Part shown: piece by piece, positions 7,941-15,295 of the stretch
Numbering within the stretch: the stretch's first letter is position 1
Layout of the letters: every line of letters starts with the position of its first letter
Source of the DNA: VRUE01 sp035997045
GTDB lineage: Bacteria; Actinomycetota; Thermoleophilia; Solirubrobacterales; 70-9
NCBI GenBank assembly: GCA_035997045.1
Contig: DASYIY010000009.1
Span: 1-26,756 of the forward strand
Direction of reading: 5' to 3'
Length of the DNA stretch: 26,756 nt
Notes under the pieces: model-generated
Told to the model about the DNA's origin: nothing
Seen by the model: only the letters and a program-made list of their open reading frames with translations
The model's database searches: none
Position numbers and translations under genes: made by a program

Positions 7941-7955
7941 CATACAGACAGTATG
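7941..7955. promoter_or_regulatory. Palindromic operator candidate between hydrolase and TetR genes
   Basis: CATACAGACAGTATG is a perfect 5-bp inverted repeat (CATAC / GTATG) with a 5-nt spacer. It ends on the TetR start codon and borders TANNNT elements on both strands: TAAGCT at 7934-7939 (+) and TAGCTT at 7940-7935 (-). This size and position suit a TetR dimer controlling both divergent genes. Binding is inferred. Confidence 0.55.
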
Positions 7956-8573
7956 AATGTCAAACGAACACAGGCCGAGCGCTCGGAGTCGACCCGGGGG
8001 GCGCTGATCGTGGCGGCCCGCGGCCTCTTCGCCGAGCACGGCTATGCCGGCGTCGGCACCGAGGAAATCGTCCGCACCGCGGGAGTAACGCGCGGTGCGC
8101 TCTACCACCACTTCAAGGGCAAGCGCGAGCTCTTCGAGGCCGTTTACGAGCGGATCGAGGCCGAGCTCGCCGAGCGAGTCGCCGCCGGCGCGCTCGGCGC
8201 CAACGCCTCCTCGCCGATGGAGGCGATGCGGGCCGGCGCCGAGATGTTCCTCGCCGCCTCGACCGAGCCGGAGACGCAGCGGATCGTCCTGCTCGACGGT
8301 CCCTCGGTTCTGGGCTGGGACCGCTGGCGCGAGATCGCCACCGAGCACGGCCTCGGTCTGATCGAGGCGACCCTGCAGGCAGCGGTAGACGCCGGCGCGA
8401 TCGAGCCGCAGCCAGTGCGGCCCCTCGCGCACATCTTGATGGGTGCCCTCGACGAGGCCGCGATGCTGGTCGCTCGCGCCGACGATCCCGAGGCGATGCG
8501 GGCCGAAGTCGGCCGCACTCTCGACTCGCTGCTCGCCGCGCTCAGCGCCGGTAAACCGAGGGCTCGGGGCTAG
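7953..8573 (+). CDS. TetR/AcrR-family transcriptional regulator
   Basis: From the ATG at 7953 (start of MNVKRTQAERSE) the protein has 206 residues, normal for the family. An N-terminal helix-turn-helix is clear: ALIVAARGLFAEHGYAGV, then TEEIVRTAGVTRGALYHHF, the TetR recognition-helix signature. The C-terminal ligand-binding half is helical and includes GPSVLGWDRWREI. A longer in-frame reading from 7884 is rejected because it would run through the promoter/operator region. There is no SD close to the ATG, and the mRNA leader is predicted to be very short. It is divergent from the alpha/beta hydrolase and likely represses it and itself. Its 3' end overlaps the convergent GGDEF gene by 32 bp. 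Confidence 0.9.
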   Translation: MNVKRTQAERSESTRGALIVAARGLFAEHGYAGVGTEEIVRTAGVTRGALYHHFKGKRELFEAVYERIEAELAERVAAGALGANASSPMEAMRAGAEMFLAASTEPETQRIVLLDGPSVLGWDRWREIATEHGLGLIEATLQAAVDAGAIEPQPVRPLAHILMGALDEAAMLVARADDPEAMRAEVGRTLDSLLAALSAGKPRARG

Positions 8574-10062
8574 CGACCGGGGGCAGATCGATCGGGCCAC
8601 CGTGAGCAGCCCGGCGCGACTCCTTCTGCGCGTACATCCGCACGTCGGCGAGCTGCAGCGCGGAGGAAGGATCGGCTGCCTCGCCGGGGATCATCGCCGA
8701 GCCCCAGGAAGCCCCAACGTCGACGCCCCTGTCACTGGCGGTCAGTGCTTTCGCGGCGCGGCGGGCAGCGGCGTCGAAGCGATCCTGCGGGCAGGTCAGC
8801 AGCAGGCAGAACTCGTCGCCGCCGATCCGGTAGGCGGTTCCGTCTTCGCCCGCCGCGGCTTGCAGGGCAGCCCCCAGCCGGACCAGGAGATCGTCTCCCG
8901 CCGGGTGCCCGAAGGTGTCGTTGTAGCGCTTGAAGCCGTTGAGATCGAAGAGGTAGAGCATCGCCGGACGGTCCTCGGTCGCACGCTCGCATTCGTCCTC
9001 GAGATCGACCTGCATGCGGCCGCGGTTGCTGAGCCCGGTCAGCGGGTCGGTCCGCACCTGCTCGAGCAGGTCCTTGTTCTCTTTGTCGCTCATCCCCAAG
9101 CGGACGATCACGGCAATCATCGTGGCGGCCCAGAGCACGGTCGAGAGGCCGCTGGCCGCGCTGAAGTACTGCATCGCAAAGAGGCCGATCATGACTCCGG
9201 CGAAGACCGCGGGGACGATGATCTCGCGGCGGCGGTCGCCCCTCCTCGGCGCGGTTATCTCGGCCGCCTCGGCGGGCTGCCAGACGGCAGCGCCGAGGCA
9301 GACGGCAGCGATCAGGTAGATCGGGTCGATCCAGTCGCCGCCGGGCAGGGTCGCGTCGGTCGACTGCAGGGTGAAGGCGATGTCGGCGATCACCAGGGCG
9401 GAGAGGCCGGCCAGCAGCAGCGACCAGGTTCGTCCCGGTCGCCAGCCGGTCAGCGCGAAGACGCCGACGACCATCGCCACCATCGCGATGTCCCCCAGCG
9501 GGTAGGCAAGGGTGGTGATCACCTGCAGCGTCGTGCCGGTCGCCTTTTCGGCGATGAAGTCGAAGACGAAGGCAGCTCCCAGCGCAGCGGTGCCGAGCGC
9601 TGCGATCGCCCCGTCCATCCACAGTCGCCAGTCCATCTCATGCGCCCGGGCGCGGACCAGCATCGCCAGCCCCGCGTAGGCGAGGGGGTAGAAGGCGAGG
9701 TAGCCGATGTCGGCCGGCGACGGGTAGGGGGCGGAGGCGTTGCCTTCGATGAAGGCGGTCCAGTAGACCTCGGCGGCTCCCCAGGAGAGGATGGCCAGAC
9801 CGATCATCAGCCAGGCCGAGCGCTCGTGCTTGTAGTCCGATGCCCGCACCAGGCAGGCGATCCCCGCCCCGAGCACGACTGCGTCGTAGAGCGGCCCGGT
9901 GATTGCATGGTCGAGGCTGCTGCCGACTCCGAACCAGGCATGGATGGCGACGATGGCCGTGCCTCCGAGCAGGAGGACGGCGAGGACGCGGCGGGCGGCG
10001 CGCGTCCAGCTAGGGCGATCGACAGTCGTCTCCGTGGTTTCCACTGCCTGACCTATCGTCAT
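8542..10062 (-). CDS. Membrane-anchored GGDEF diguanylate cyclase
   Basis: Starting at the ATG at 10062 the protein has 506 residues. Residues ~25-325 contain about eight or nine hydrophobic helices, a membrane sensory module I cannot assign to a named family. A GGDEF domain follows (~330-480): RTDPLTGLSNR at 337-347, FDLNGFKRYNDTFGH at 372-386 with the metal Asp D373, and intact RIGGDEF ending at 418. Family enzymes make cyclic di-GMP from two GTP. The RxxD inhibitory site that usually precedes GGDEF is not present (GEDGTAY there). No EAL or HD-GYP domain follows. A longer frame reading up to 10365 is rejected because it would overlap rpmE on the other strand. It is convergent with TetR and divergent from rpmE. 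Confidence 0.9.
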   Translation of the reverse strand: MTIGQAVETTETTVDRPSWTRAARRVLAVLLLGGTAIVAIHAWFGVGSSLDHAITGPLYDAVVLGAGIACLVRASDYKHERSAWLMIGLAILSWGAAEVYWTAFIEGNASAPYPSPADIGYLAFYPLAYAGLAMLVRARAHEMDWRLWMDGAIAALGTAALGAAFVFDFIAEKATGTTLQVITTLAYPLGDIAMVAMVVGVFALTGWRPGRTWSLLLAGLSALVIADIAFTLQSTDATLPGGDWIDPIYLIAAVCLGAAVWQPAEAAEITAPRRGDRRREIIVPAVFAGVMIGLFAMQYFSAASGLSTVLWAATMIAVIVRLGMSDKENKDLLEQVRTDPLTGLSNRGRMQVDLEDECERATEDRPAMLYLFDLNGFKRYNDTFGHPAGDDLLVRLGAALQAAAGEDGTAYRIGGDEFCLLLTCPQDRFDAAARRAAKALTASDRGVDVGASWGSAMIPGEAADPSSALQLADVRMYAQKESRRAAHGGPIDLPPVASPEPSVYRR

Positions 10063-10110
10063 CCAGCGGCGATTCCAAAACCCCTGAAGAGGCGAGTTGA
10101 CCACTTCATC

Positions 10111-10116
10111 TAGAAT
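10111..10116 (+). promoter_or_regulatory. Putative -10 box of rpmE
   Basis: TAGAAT lies 8 nt before the rpmE ATG. Initiation 7 nt downstream of the box would fall 1-2 nt before the start codon, giving a nearly leaderless message. The purine stretch GGGTGGAG between box and ATG is too close to act as a normal SD. No good -35 is seen at 17 nt. Confidence 0.4.
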
Positions 10117-10124
10117 GGGTGGAG

Positions 10125-10340
10125 ATGAAAACCGGAATCCACCCCGAGTACACCCTCGCCAACGTGCATTGCTCGTGCGGGAATCAGTTCTACACCCGCT
10201 CGACCGAGTCGGATCTTCACGTCGAGCTCTGCTCGGAGTGCCACCCGTTCTACACCGGCAAGCAGAAGCTGGTCGACACGGGTGGACGGGTCGAGCGCTT
10301 CCAGCGCCGCGCCGCAAAGCACGCCAAGGCCGGGAGGTAG
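10125..10340 (+). CDS. rpmE: 50S ribosomal protein L31, zinc-binding form
   Basis: This 71-residue L31 begins MKTGIHPEY, a strongly conserved N-terminus that decides for the ATG at 10125 over an in-frame GTG at 10119. The zinc ligands C16, C18, C36 and C39 are all present (HCSCGNQF and ELCSECHPFYTG), so this is the C+ type rather than the zinc-independent paralogue. The C-terminus is basic, as expected for rRNA contact. It lies 3 nt upstream of the DUF1385 gene and heads the rpmE-DUF1385-prfA-prmC-tsaC order of core genes. Confidence 0.97.
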   Translation: MKTGIHPEYTLANVHCSCGNQFYTRSTESDLHVELCSECHPFYTGKQKLVDTGGRVERFQRRAAKHAKAGR

Positions 10341-10343
10341 CCG

Positions 10344-11357
10344 GTGAGCCCAGAGGTGGGCTCACCCCAGGCTGATACTTCGCCGTTAAGCGAGGCCACG
10401 GCTTCGCTGCGCATGCCCGACGGCGCCTTGGTCGCCAAGCGCGACGCGCCGGTCGGCGGCCAGGCCGTGCTCGAGGGCGTGATGATGCGCGGCGTCACCG
10501 TCTGGGCCGTTGCCTGCCGCCGCCCCGACGGCGAGATCGAGATCAGCTCCGAGTCGATCAAGCCCTGGGCCCAGCGCCACCGCCTCTGGCGGCTGCCGGT
10601 GCTGCGCGGCATCGTCGCCCTCGGCGAGTCGCTGAAGATCGGCTTCCGGGCGCTGGCGATCTCCGCCAATGCTCAACTCGAGGACGACGAGGAGGGCGAG
10701 CCGGAGGAGATCGGCGGTTGGGTCTGGGGGCTGACGATCGCCTTCTCGATGCTGCTGGCGATCGGCCTCTTCTTCGTCGTTCCGGTCGGGCTGACCAGCC
10801 TGATCAAGGACCAGCTCGGCTCGCCCGTCCTCTTCTGGCTGGTCGAGGGAGTCCTGCGCACGGCAATCTTCATCGGCTACATCGCCGCGATCAGCCGCCT
10901 CAAAGACCTGCGCCGGGTCTTCGAGTACCACGGCGCCGAGCACAAGACGATCTCCTGTTACGAGGCCGAAGACGAGCTGACCCCGGCGCGGGCCAAGCTC
11001 TACTCGCGCCTGCACCCCCGTTGCGGCACCAGCTTCCTGCTGATCGTGATGGTGCTGGCTATCTTCGTCTTCGCGCCACTCGGCCTGCCTGCCTGGTACT
11101 GGCTGGTCGCCTCGCGCATCCTCGGCATCCCGCTGATCGCCGGCCTCTCTTACGAGGTGATCAAGTGGGCGGGGAAAAACCGGCGCAAGCGCTGGGTGCG
11201 GGCGATCATGTGGCCCGGCCTGATGCTGCAGAACCTGACCACGCGCGAGCCCGACGAAGAAGAGCTGGCGGTGGCGATCGCCTCGCTCGAAGCGGTGCTG
11301 GCGCGCGAGTCGCCCGAGCAGGCAGCTGCGGGGCAGCGCATCGAGATCGTCGCCTGA
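10344..11357 (+). CDS. DUF1385 family membrane protein (YqhQ-like)
   Basis: This 337-residue protein starts at a GTG with GGGAGG six nt upstream. Family hallmarks are visible: GGQAVLEGVMMRG near 38-50, EYHGAEHKTISCYE near 194-207, and HPRCGTSFLL near 225-234. The His, Glu and Cys residues of these motifs look like a metal or catalytic site, but no activity is established to my knowledge. Membrane segments lie around 125-150, 165-180, 230-250 and 252-270, and a short acidic loop (EDDEEGEPEE) precedes the first. The first ~30 residues are variable. It follows rpmE by 3 nt and is therefore probably cotranscribed with it. A DUF1385 gene next to rpmE and prfA is a recurrent bacterial arrangement. 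Confidence 0.88.
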   Translation: MSPEVGSPQADTSPLSEATASLRMPDGALVAKRDAPVGGQAVLEGVMMRGVTVWAVACRRPDGEIEISSESIKPWAQRHRLWRLPVLRGIVALGESLKIGFRALAISANAQLEDDEEGEPEEIGGWVWGLTIAFSMLLAIGLFFVVPVGLTSLIKDQLGSPVLFWLVEGVLRTAIFIGYIAAISRLKDLRRVFEYHGAEHKTISCYEAEDELTPARAKLYSRLHPRCGTSFLLIVMVLAIFVFAPLGLPAWYWLVASRILGIPLIAGLSYEVIKWAGKNRRKRWVRAIMWPGLMLQNLTTREPDEEELAVAIASLEAVLARESPEQAAAGQRIEIVA

Positions 11358-11375
11358 GGGCTGGATCTGGCGGTC

Positions 11376-11792
11376 TCAGGCCGACGGTGCGACCAGCGGT
11401 GCACTGCCCCAGCCCCAGGGTGCGACGACGCCCAGCTTCCATCGCTCTTCGATTCGCTGCAGGATCAGGGTCGGTGTGCAGACCTGCACGAAGGAGGAGC
11501 CTTCAGTGCCGTCGATCTCGATCGTCCAGTGCTCCGTGGCCAGGCCGATCTCCCCGGCGGGTAGCACGCAGCGCAGCTCGACCTCGATCCGGATATTGCG
11601 GGCTATCAGCTGCGCGAGCACGGGGCGGATCCGGTCCCGGCCGTGAATCGCCGTCGCGTCTTGCGTCAGCAGACACGCATCGCGAGCGAAACAGGTTGCG
11701 GCCCCCTCCAGGTCCCCGGCGCTGAGCAGTTCGGGGAGCGAGAGGCAGGCGAGACCACGGCGTGCGGGAAGTGGCCGCGATTGAGTTTTCAC
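11376..11792 (-). CDS. NTF2-like / SnoaL-like small protein
   Basis: This 138-residue protein has the pattern of the NTF2-like cone fold (DUF4440/SnoaL). Helices at the N-terminus carry LSAGDLEGAATCFARDACLL, followed by HGRDRIRPVLAQLI and antiparallel strands such as EVELRCVLPAGEIGLATEHWTI, ending in WKLGVVAPWGWG. Members include ketosteroid-isomerase-like enzymes and non-catalytic binding proteins, so the function is not assignable. It starts at a GTG with no SD and a -10-like box 7 nt upstream. It sits alone, antisense, between the DUF1385 gene and prfA, interrupting the core cluster. Confidence 0.65.
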   Translation of the reverse strand: MKTQSRPLPARRGLACLSLPELLSAGDLEGAATCFARDACLLTQDATAIHGRDRIRPVLAQLIARNIRIEVELRCVLPAGEIGLATEHWTIEIDGTEGSSFVQVCTPTLILQRIEERWKLGVVAPWGWGSAPLVAPSA

Positions 11793-11799
11793 GCTTGCC

Positions 11800-11805
11800 A
11801 GCCTA
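11800..11805 (-). promoter_or_regulatory. Putative -10 box of the NTF2-like gene
   Basis: On the minus strand TAGGCT stands exactly 7 nt before the GTG at 11792, with no SD between. This is the same geometry seen at prfA and the glyA-like gene. Confidence 0.4.
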
Positions 11806-11919
11806 GGCTGAGAAGGGCGCTGAAGGGAAGGACTGAGCTATCTTCCTAGCACAGTCTTAACCTTCACTGTAATGCGCTGCTGGCACGCTCTGTAGCGTCC
11901 CGAAATGAGCGAGCCCGTC

Positions 11920-11925
11920 TATGTT
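11920..11925 (+). promoter_or_regulatory. Putative -10 box of prfA
   Basis: TATGTT ends 7 nt before the GTG start of prfA. The intervening GTGAGGC is too short to hold a usable SD. A start at about 11932 would make the prfA message leaderless. No clear -35 is seen. Confidence 0.4.
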
Positions 11926-11932
11926 GTGAGGC

Positions 11933-12997
11933 GTGATCGATTCGCTGGTCGAACAGATCGAGGCGCGCTTTGCCGAGCTCGAGTCGCAGATGTCCGACCC
12001 CACTGTGATCGGGGACCGAGAGCGCTACGCCGAGGTTGGTCGCGAGTACCGGGAATTGCAGCCGGCCCAGGCGCTGGGGGCGGAGTACCGGACGCTGAGG
12101 GACGACCTGGAAGGGGCCCGGGAGCTGCTGGCCGAGGGCGAGGACGAGGAACTGCAGAAGGTCGTCGACGAGGCGCCGCAGCGGCTCGAGGCACTCGAAG
12201 AGGAGATCCGGCTGGCGATGGTCGAACGCGACCCCAACGACTCCAAGAACGTCCTGGTCGAGGTGCGGGCCGGGACCGGGGGGGACGAGGCGGCGCTCTT
12301 TGCCGGCGACCTCTACAAGATGCTTACCCGCTACGCGGAAGAGAAAGGCTTCTCCACGGAGGCGCTTTCGCAATCGAACGCCGAGGTCGGCGGCTTCAAG
12401 GAGGTGACCTTTGCGATCAAGGGCGAGGGCGCCTACTCGGTCTTCAAGTACGAGGGTGGGACGCACCGTGTGCAGCGAGTGCCGGAGACCGAGTCGCAGG
12501 GCCGTATCCACACCTCGACCGCGACCGTGGCGGTGCTGCCGGAGGCCGAGGAGGTCGAGGTCAAAATCGACCAGAACGATCTCCAGGTCGATGTCTACCG
12601 CTCCTCGGGCCCGGGCGGGCAGTCGGTCAACACGACCGACTCGGCGGTGCGGATCACCCACAAGCCGACCGGGATCGTCGTCTCGATGCAGGACGAGAAG
12701 TCGCAGCTGCAGAACAAGGAGCGGGCGATGCGGGTGCTGCGCGCTCGCATCTACGAGCGCGAGCTGGCCGAACAGCAGGCGCAGATTGCCTCCGAGCGCA
12801 AGGCGCAGGTCGGCAGCGGCGAGCGCTCCGAGAAGGTGCGCACCTACAACTTCCCCCAGGGCCGGGTCACCGACCACCGGATCAAGCACACCTCGCACAA
12901 CCTCGAAGGCGTCCTCGGCGGCGAACTCACCGAGTTCACCGAGGCACTTGCCGCGGAGGAGAAGCGGCAGCGCCTCGAGGCCGCCACGGTCGGTTGA
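11933..12997 (+). CDS. prfA: Peptide chain release factor 1
   Basis: This 354-residue class I release factor recognises UAA/UAG and triggers peptidyl-tRNA hydrolysis on the ribosome. The GGQ motif that enters the peptidyl-transferase centre is at 228-230 (SSGPGGQSVN). The stop-codon recognition loop reads PET at 184-186 within RVPETESQGRIHTST, the RF1-type PxT rather than RF2 SPF. An N-terminal helical coiled region spans ~1-95. The GTG at 11933 begins the conserved MIDSLVEQIEARFAEL. The stop overlaps the prmC start, so the release factor and its methylase are coupled. Confidence 0.97.
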   Translation: MIDSLVEQIEARFAELESQMSDPTVIGDRERYAEVGREYRELQPAQALGAEYRTLRDDLEGARELLAEGEDEELQKVVDEAPQRLEALEEEIRLAMVERDPNDSKNVLVEVRAGTGGDEAALFAGDLYKMLTRYAEEKGFSTEALSQSNAEVGGFKEVTFAIKGEGAYSVFKYEGGTHRVQRVPETESQGRIHTSTATVAVLPEAEEVEVKIDQNDLQVDVYRSSGPGGQSVNTTDSAVRITHKPTGIVVSMQDEKSQLQNKERAMRVLRARIYERELAEQQAQIASERKAQVGSGERSEKVRTYNFPQGRVTDHRIKHTSHNLEGVLGGELTEFTEALAAEEKRQRLEAATVG

Positions 12998-13839
12998 CGC
13001 GCGAAGCGCTGACGGCATCGACCGCTGCCCTGCGAGCCGCCGGGATCGACGACCCGCGGCTCGATGCCGAACTGCTGCTGGCCGAGGCAACCGGCTGGGA
13101 CCGGGCGCAGCTCGCGGCCAATCCCGAGGCGGAGATCCCGCCGCCGGCGGCCCGCCGGTTCGGCGAGATGGTGCGGCGGCGGCTGCGGCGCGAGCCGGTC
13201 GCCTACATCCTCGGCCGCAGGGGCTTCCGCCGCATCGAGCTCGCGGTCGACCCGCGGGTGCTGATCCCGCGGCCCGAGACCGAGCTGCTGGTCGAGCTGG
13301 CGCTGGAGCTGAGGCCGAGCAGCGTGCTCGACCTCGGCACCGGCTCGGGTGCGATCGCCCTCGCGGTCGCCGATGAGCTGCCGGGCTGCGCCGTGACAGC
13401 AGCCGATACCTCTGCCGCCGCGCTTGAAGTTGCTCGTGCCAACGCCGAGCGGCTCGACCTCGCCGACCGCGTTCGCTTCGTCGAGGGATCGCTGCCGCCG
13501 GGCGAGGAATTCGACCTGATCCTCGCCAACCTGCCTTACGTGGCCGAGGCGGACTGGCCCTCGCTCCAGCCCGAGGTGACTGAGTGGGAGCCGCGCGAGG
13601 CGCTGCTGGCAGGCCCGGACGGGCTCGATGCGTTCCGGGCCCTGATCCCCGCCTGCGGTCGTCTTTCCTTCCGCTATCCGGTGGAAAGTACGACCGCGAC
13701 CGTGTTCACCGTTGCACTCGAGGTGGGGGAGGGTCAGACGGGCGCGGTTGCAGCGATGCTCGGCGAAGCTGCTTTCGGCGAGATCGAGACCAGGACGGAC
13801 CTGGCCGGGATCGAGCGGGTTGTGATCGGACGGCGATGA
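12994..13839 (+). CDS. prmC: Release factor N5-glutamine methyltransferase
   Basis: PrmC methylates the Gln of the GGQ motif in release factors using S-adenosylmethionine. The start is TTG at 12994, overlapping the prfA stop as TTGA, which gives 281 residues. The helical N-terminal domain is followed by RRGFRRIELAVDPRVLIPRPETE (~75-97) and SAM motif I DLGTGSGA at 113-120. The substrate-Gln motif is NLPY at 179-182 where most PrmC proteins have NPPY. Residues ~224-240 (SFRYPVESTTATVFTV) replace the short Gly-rich turn expected before ALEVGEGQ, an insertion of roughly a dozen residues. The gene is followed by tsaC with an ATGA overlap. Confidence 0.93.
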   Translation: MTREALTASTAALRAAGIDDPRLDAELLLAEATGWDRAQLAANPEAEIPPPAARRFGEMVRRRLRREPVAYILGRRGFRRIELAVDPRVLIPRPETELLVELALELRPSSVLDLGTGSGAIALAVADELPGCAVTAADTSAAALEVARANAERLDLADRVRFVEGSLPPGEEFDLILANLPYVAEADWPSLQPEVTEWEPREALLAGPDGLDAFRALIPACGRLSFRYPVESTTATVFTVALEVGEGQTGAVAAMLGEAAFGEIETRTDLAGIERVVIGRR

Positions 13840-14468
13840 ACGAGACGATCTCGATCGAGCGAGCCGGGGCGGAGCACGCTCGCGCCGGCCTGGAGCGCTG
13901 CATCGCTGAGGGCGGCGTTGCCGTCTTTCCCGCGGACGGCCTCTACGGCCTCGCCTGCGATCCGCTGAGCCCGGAGGCGATCGGGCGCATCCATCGGATC
14001 AAGGGGCGCGACGACGGCAAGCCCTCGGCCGTCCTCTACTTCTCGCCGCTGGCGATGCGCGAGCTGGTCGAGAGCCTCGGCGAGCGCACTCGGGCGGCGG
14101 CAGCCGCCCTGCTGCCGGGCCCGGTAACCCTCGTGGTCGATAATCCGGGGGGTCGCTACCCGCTCGCCTGTCGCGAGGATCCCGAGCGGCTCGGGGTGCG
14201 TTTGATCGGCGGACCGCTGGCTGGCGCCATGTGCCCGGTCTTTCAAACGTCGGCGAACCGCAGCGGCGAGCCCGCCCCCGCCCACTTCGCCGACGTGCCG
14301 GAGGAGATCGTCGCGGGGGCCGACCTGGCGATCGACGGCGGCGCGCTGCCCGGCCTTCCCTCTACAGTGATCGACCTGACCGAGTTCGAGGACGGTGGCG
14401 GGTGGACCCTCATGCGCGAGGGTGGGATGAGCCCGGGGGATCTCGCGGCGCGGCTGACCGACCTCTGA
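13836..14468 (+). CDS. tsaC: L-threonylcarbamoyladenylate synthase (Sua5/YrdC/TsaC family)
   Basis: The enzyme makes threonylcarbamoyl-AMP from threonine, bicarbonate and ATP for the t6A37 modification of ANN-decoding tRNAs. The ATG at 13836 overlaps the prmC stop and gives 210 residues, the short YrdC-only form without the extra Sua5 domain. Family motifs are FPADGLYGLACD near the N-terminus, HRIKGRDDGKP (the lysine/arginine-rich nucleotide site), and the SxN-type motif QTSANRSGEP. LPSTVIDL follows toward the C-terminus. It is the last gene of the prfA-prmC-tsaC overlap chain, an actinobacterial arrangement. Confidence 0.95.
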   Translation: MNETISIERAGAEHARAGLERCIAEGGVAVFPADGLYGLACDPLSPEAIGRIHRIKGRDDGKPSAVLYFSPLAMRELVESLGERTRAAAAALLPGPVTLVVDNPGGRYPLACREDPERLGVRLIGGPLAGAMCPVFQTSANRSGEPAPAHFADVPEEIVAGADLAIDGGALPGLPSTVIDLTEFEDGGGWTLMREGGMSPGDLAARLTDL

Positions 14469-14506
14469 CTGTCTTAGTTGACTAGGACAGCATTGCGCAG
14501 TACTGT
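14469..14506 (+). promoter_or_regulatory. gntR promoter with palindromic operator over the -35
   Basis: TTGACT (14478-14483) and TACTGT (14501-14506) are separated by exactly 17 nt, the best sigma-70-type promoter in the window. Initiation would fall at ~14513, next to the gntR ATG at 14516. Arms CTGTCTTAG (14469-14477) and CTAGGACAG (14482-14490) form a 9-bp inverted repeat with one mismatch and a 4-nt spacer centred on the -35. A second 6-bp pair, ACAGCA (14487-14492) and TGCTGT (14506-14511), flanks the -10. Autorepression by the GntR product is the likely use. Confidence 0.7.
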
Positions 14507-14515
14507 GCTGTGTCG

Positions 14516-15295
14516 ATGGCACAGCGGACCGTAGATCGTGAGACCACGCCTTTTTCTACCGATCCCGCCGCGGACCTGCCGGTCGGCGTCCAGCTTTCCT
14601 GGCGCCTGCGAGCCCTGATCGCCACCGGTCGGCTCGCAGCCGGGGAGCGCCTGCCGAGCTTTCGCCGCCTCGCCGAGTGGGCCGGCGTCAACGTCAATAC
14701 TGTGCGCACGGTGTACGCGGGCCTAGAGGAGAGTGGGCTGGTGGTCAGCCGGCAGGGGCAGGGGACCTTCGTGGCCGGCGGGATAGAGGCGGTGCCAGAG
14801 CTCGAGGAGATCGCCGCCGAGGCCCTGCAGCGGGTGCGCGAAGCAGGGCTCGATCCGAGTGACTTCGTGGTCGTCGCCACGGCCTGCGCGAGCATGGCCG
14901 GCGACGAGGAAATCGCGACCGCAACGCACCGCGAGCTTCCCGACCTCGCCAAAGAGAGCGAGGCGATAGAGGTGCGCCACGAGCTGCGCCGCCAGATCGC
15001 CCGGCTCGAGGTCGAGCTCGCCGCCTACACCCGCGACCTGCCCGGCGACATGCCGACCGCAGGGCGCTTCTCGAAGGCCCACGTCGCCGGCGTCGAGGAG
15101 CTGGAGCAGACGCGCGACACCTTGATCGACCAACTCTCCGAAGCGCAGCGGGCGGCTGAGCGGCGGGCGAAAAAAGTAGGCGAGGTGCGGGCCCGCCGTG
15201 AAGCCCAACTCGAGAAGGAAGACGGCGACGTATCGGCACAATCGGGCGGGGGCCCTCTGAGCAGGGCGATGAGCTGGTGGCAGGCCAAGTCCTAG
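14516..15295 (+). CDS. GntR-family (YtrA-like) regulator with coiled-coil C-terminus
   Basis: This 259-residue protein has an N-terminal GntR winged helix: LSWRLRALIATGRLAAGERLPSFRRLAEW, then NVNTVRTVYAGLEESGLV and the wing QGQGTF (to residue ~90). There is no FCD, UTRA or aminotransferase domain. The rest is helical and charged, with likely coiled coil around 155-235, so it is larger than ordinary YtrA regulators (~120-130 residues). ATG 14516 is preferred over GTG 14510 because it sits next to the predicted transcription start. Its 3' end overlaps the MlaE permease by 19 nt, so it probably controls that transporter, as YtrA-type regulators do for adjacent ABC genes. Confidence 0.85.
   Translation: MAQRTVDRETTPFSTDPAADLPVGVQLSWRLRALIATGRLAAGERLPSFRRLAEWAGVNVNTVRTVYAGLEESGLVVSRQGQGTFVAGGIEAVPELEEIAAEALQRVREAGLDPSDFVVVATACASMAGDEEIATATHRELPDLAKESEAIEVRHELRRQIARLEVELAAYTRDLPGDMPTAGRFSKAHVAGVEELEQTRDTLIDQLSEAQRAAERRAKKVGEVRARREAQLEKEDGDVSAQSGGGPLSRAMSWWQAKS

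Noticed and set aside
8443..10113. 556-codon plus-strand frame
   Set aside because: Antisense of the GGDEF gene, whose catalytic motifs are on the minus strand.
10063..10365. 101-codon N-terminal extension of the GGDEF protein
   Set aside because: Would run antisense through rpmE and is Arg/Ser-rich; the membrane domain starts after ATG 10062.
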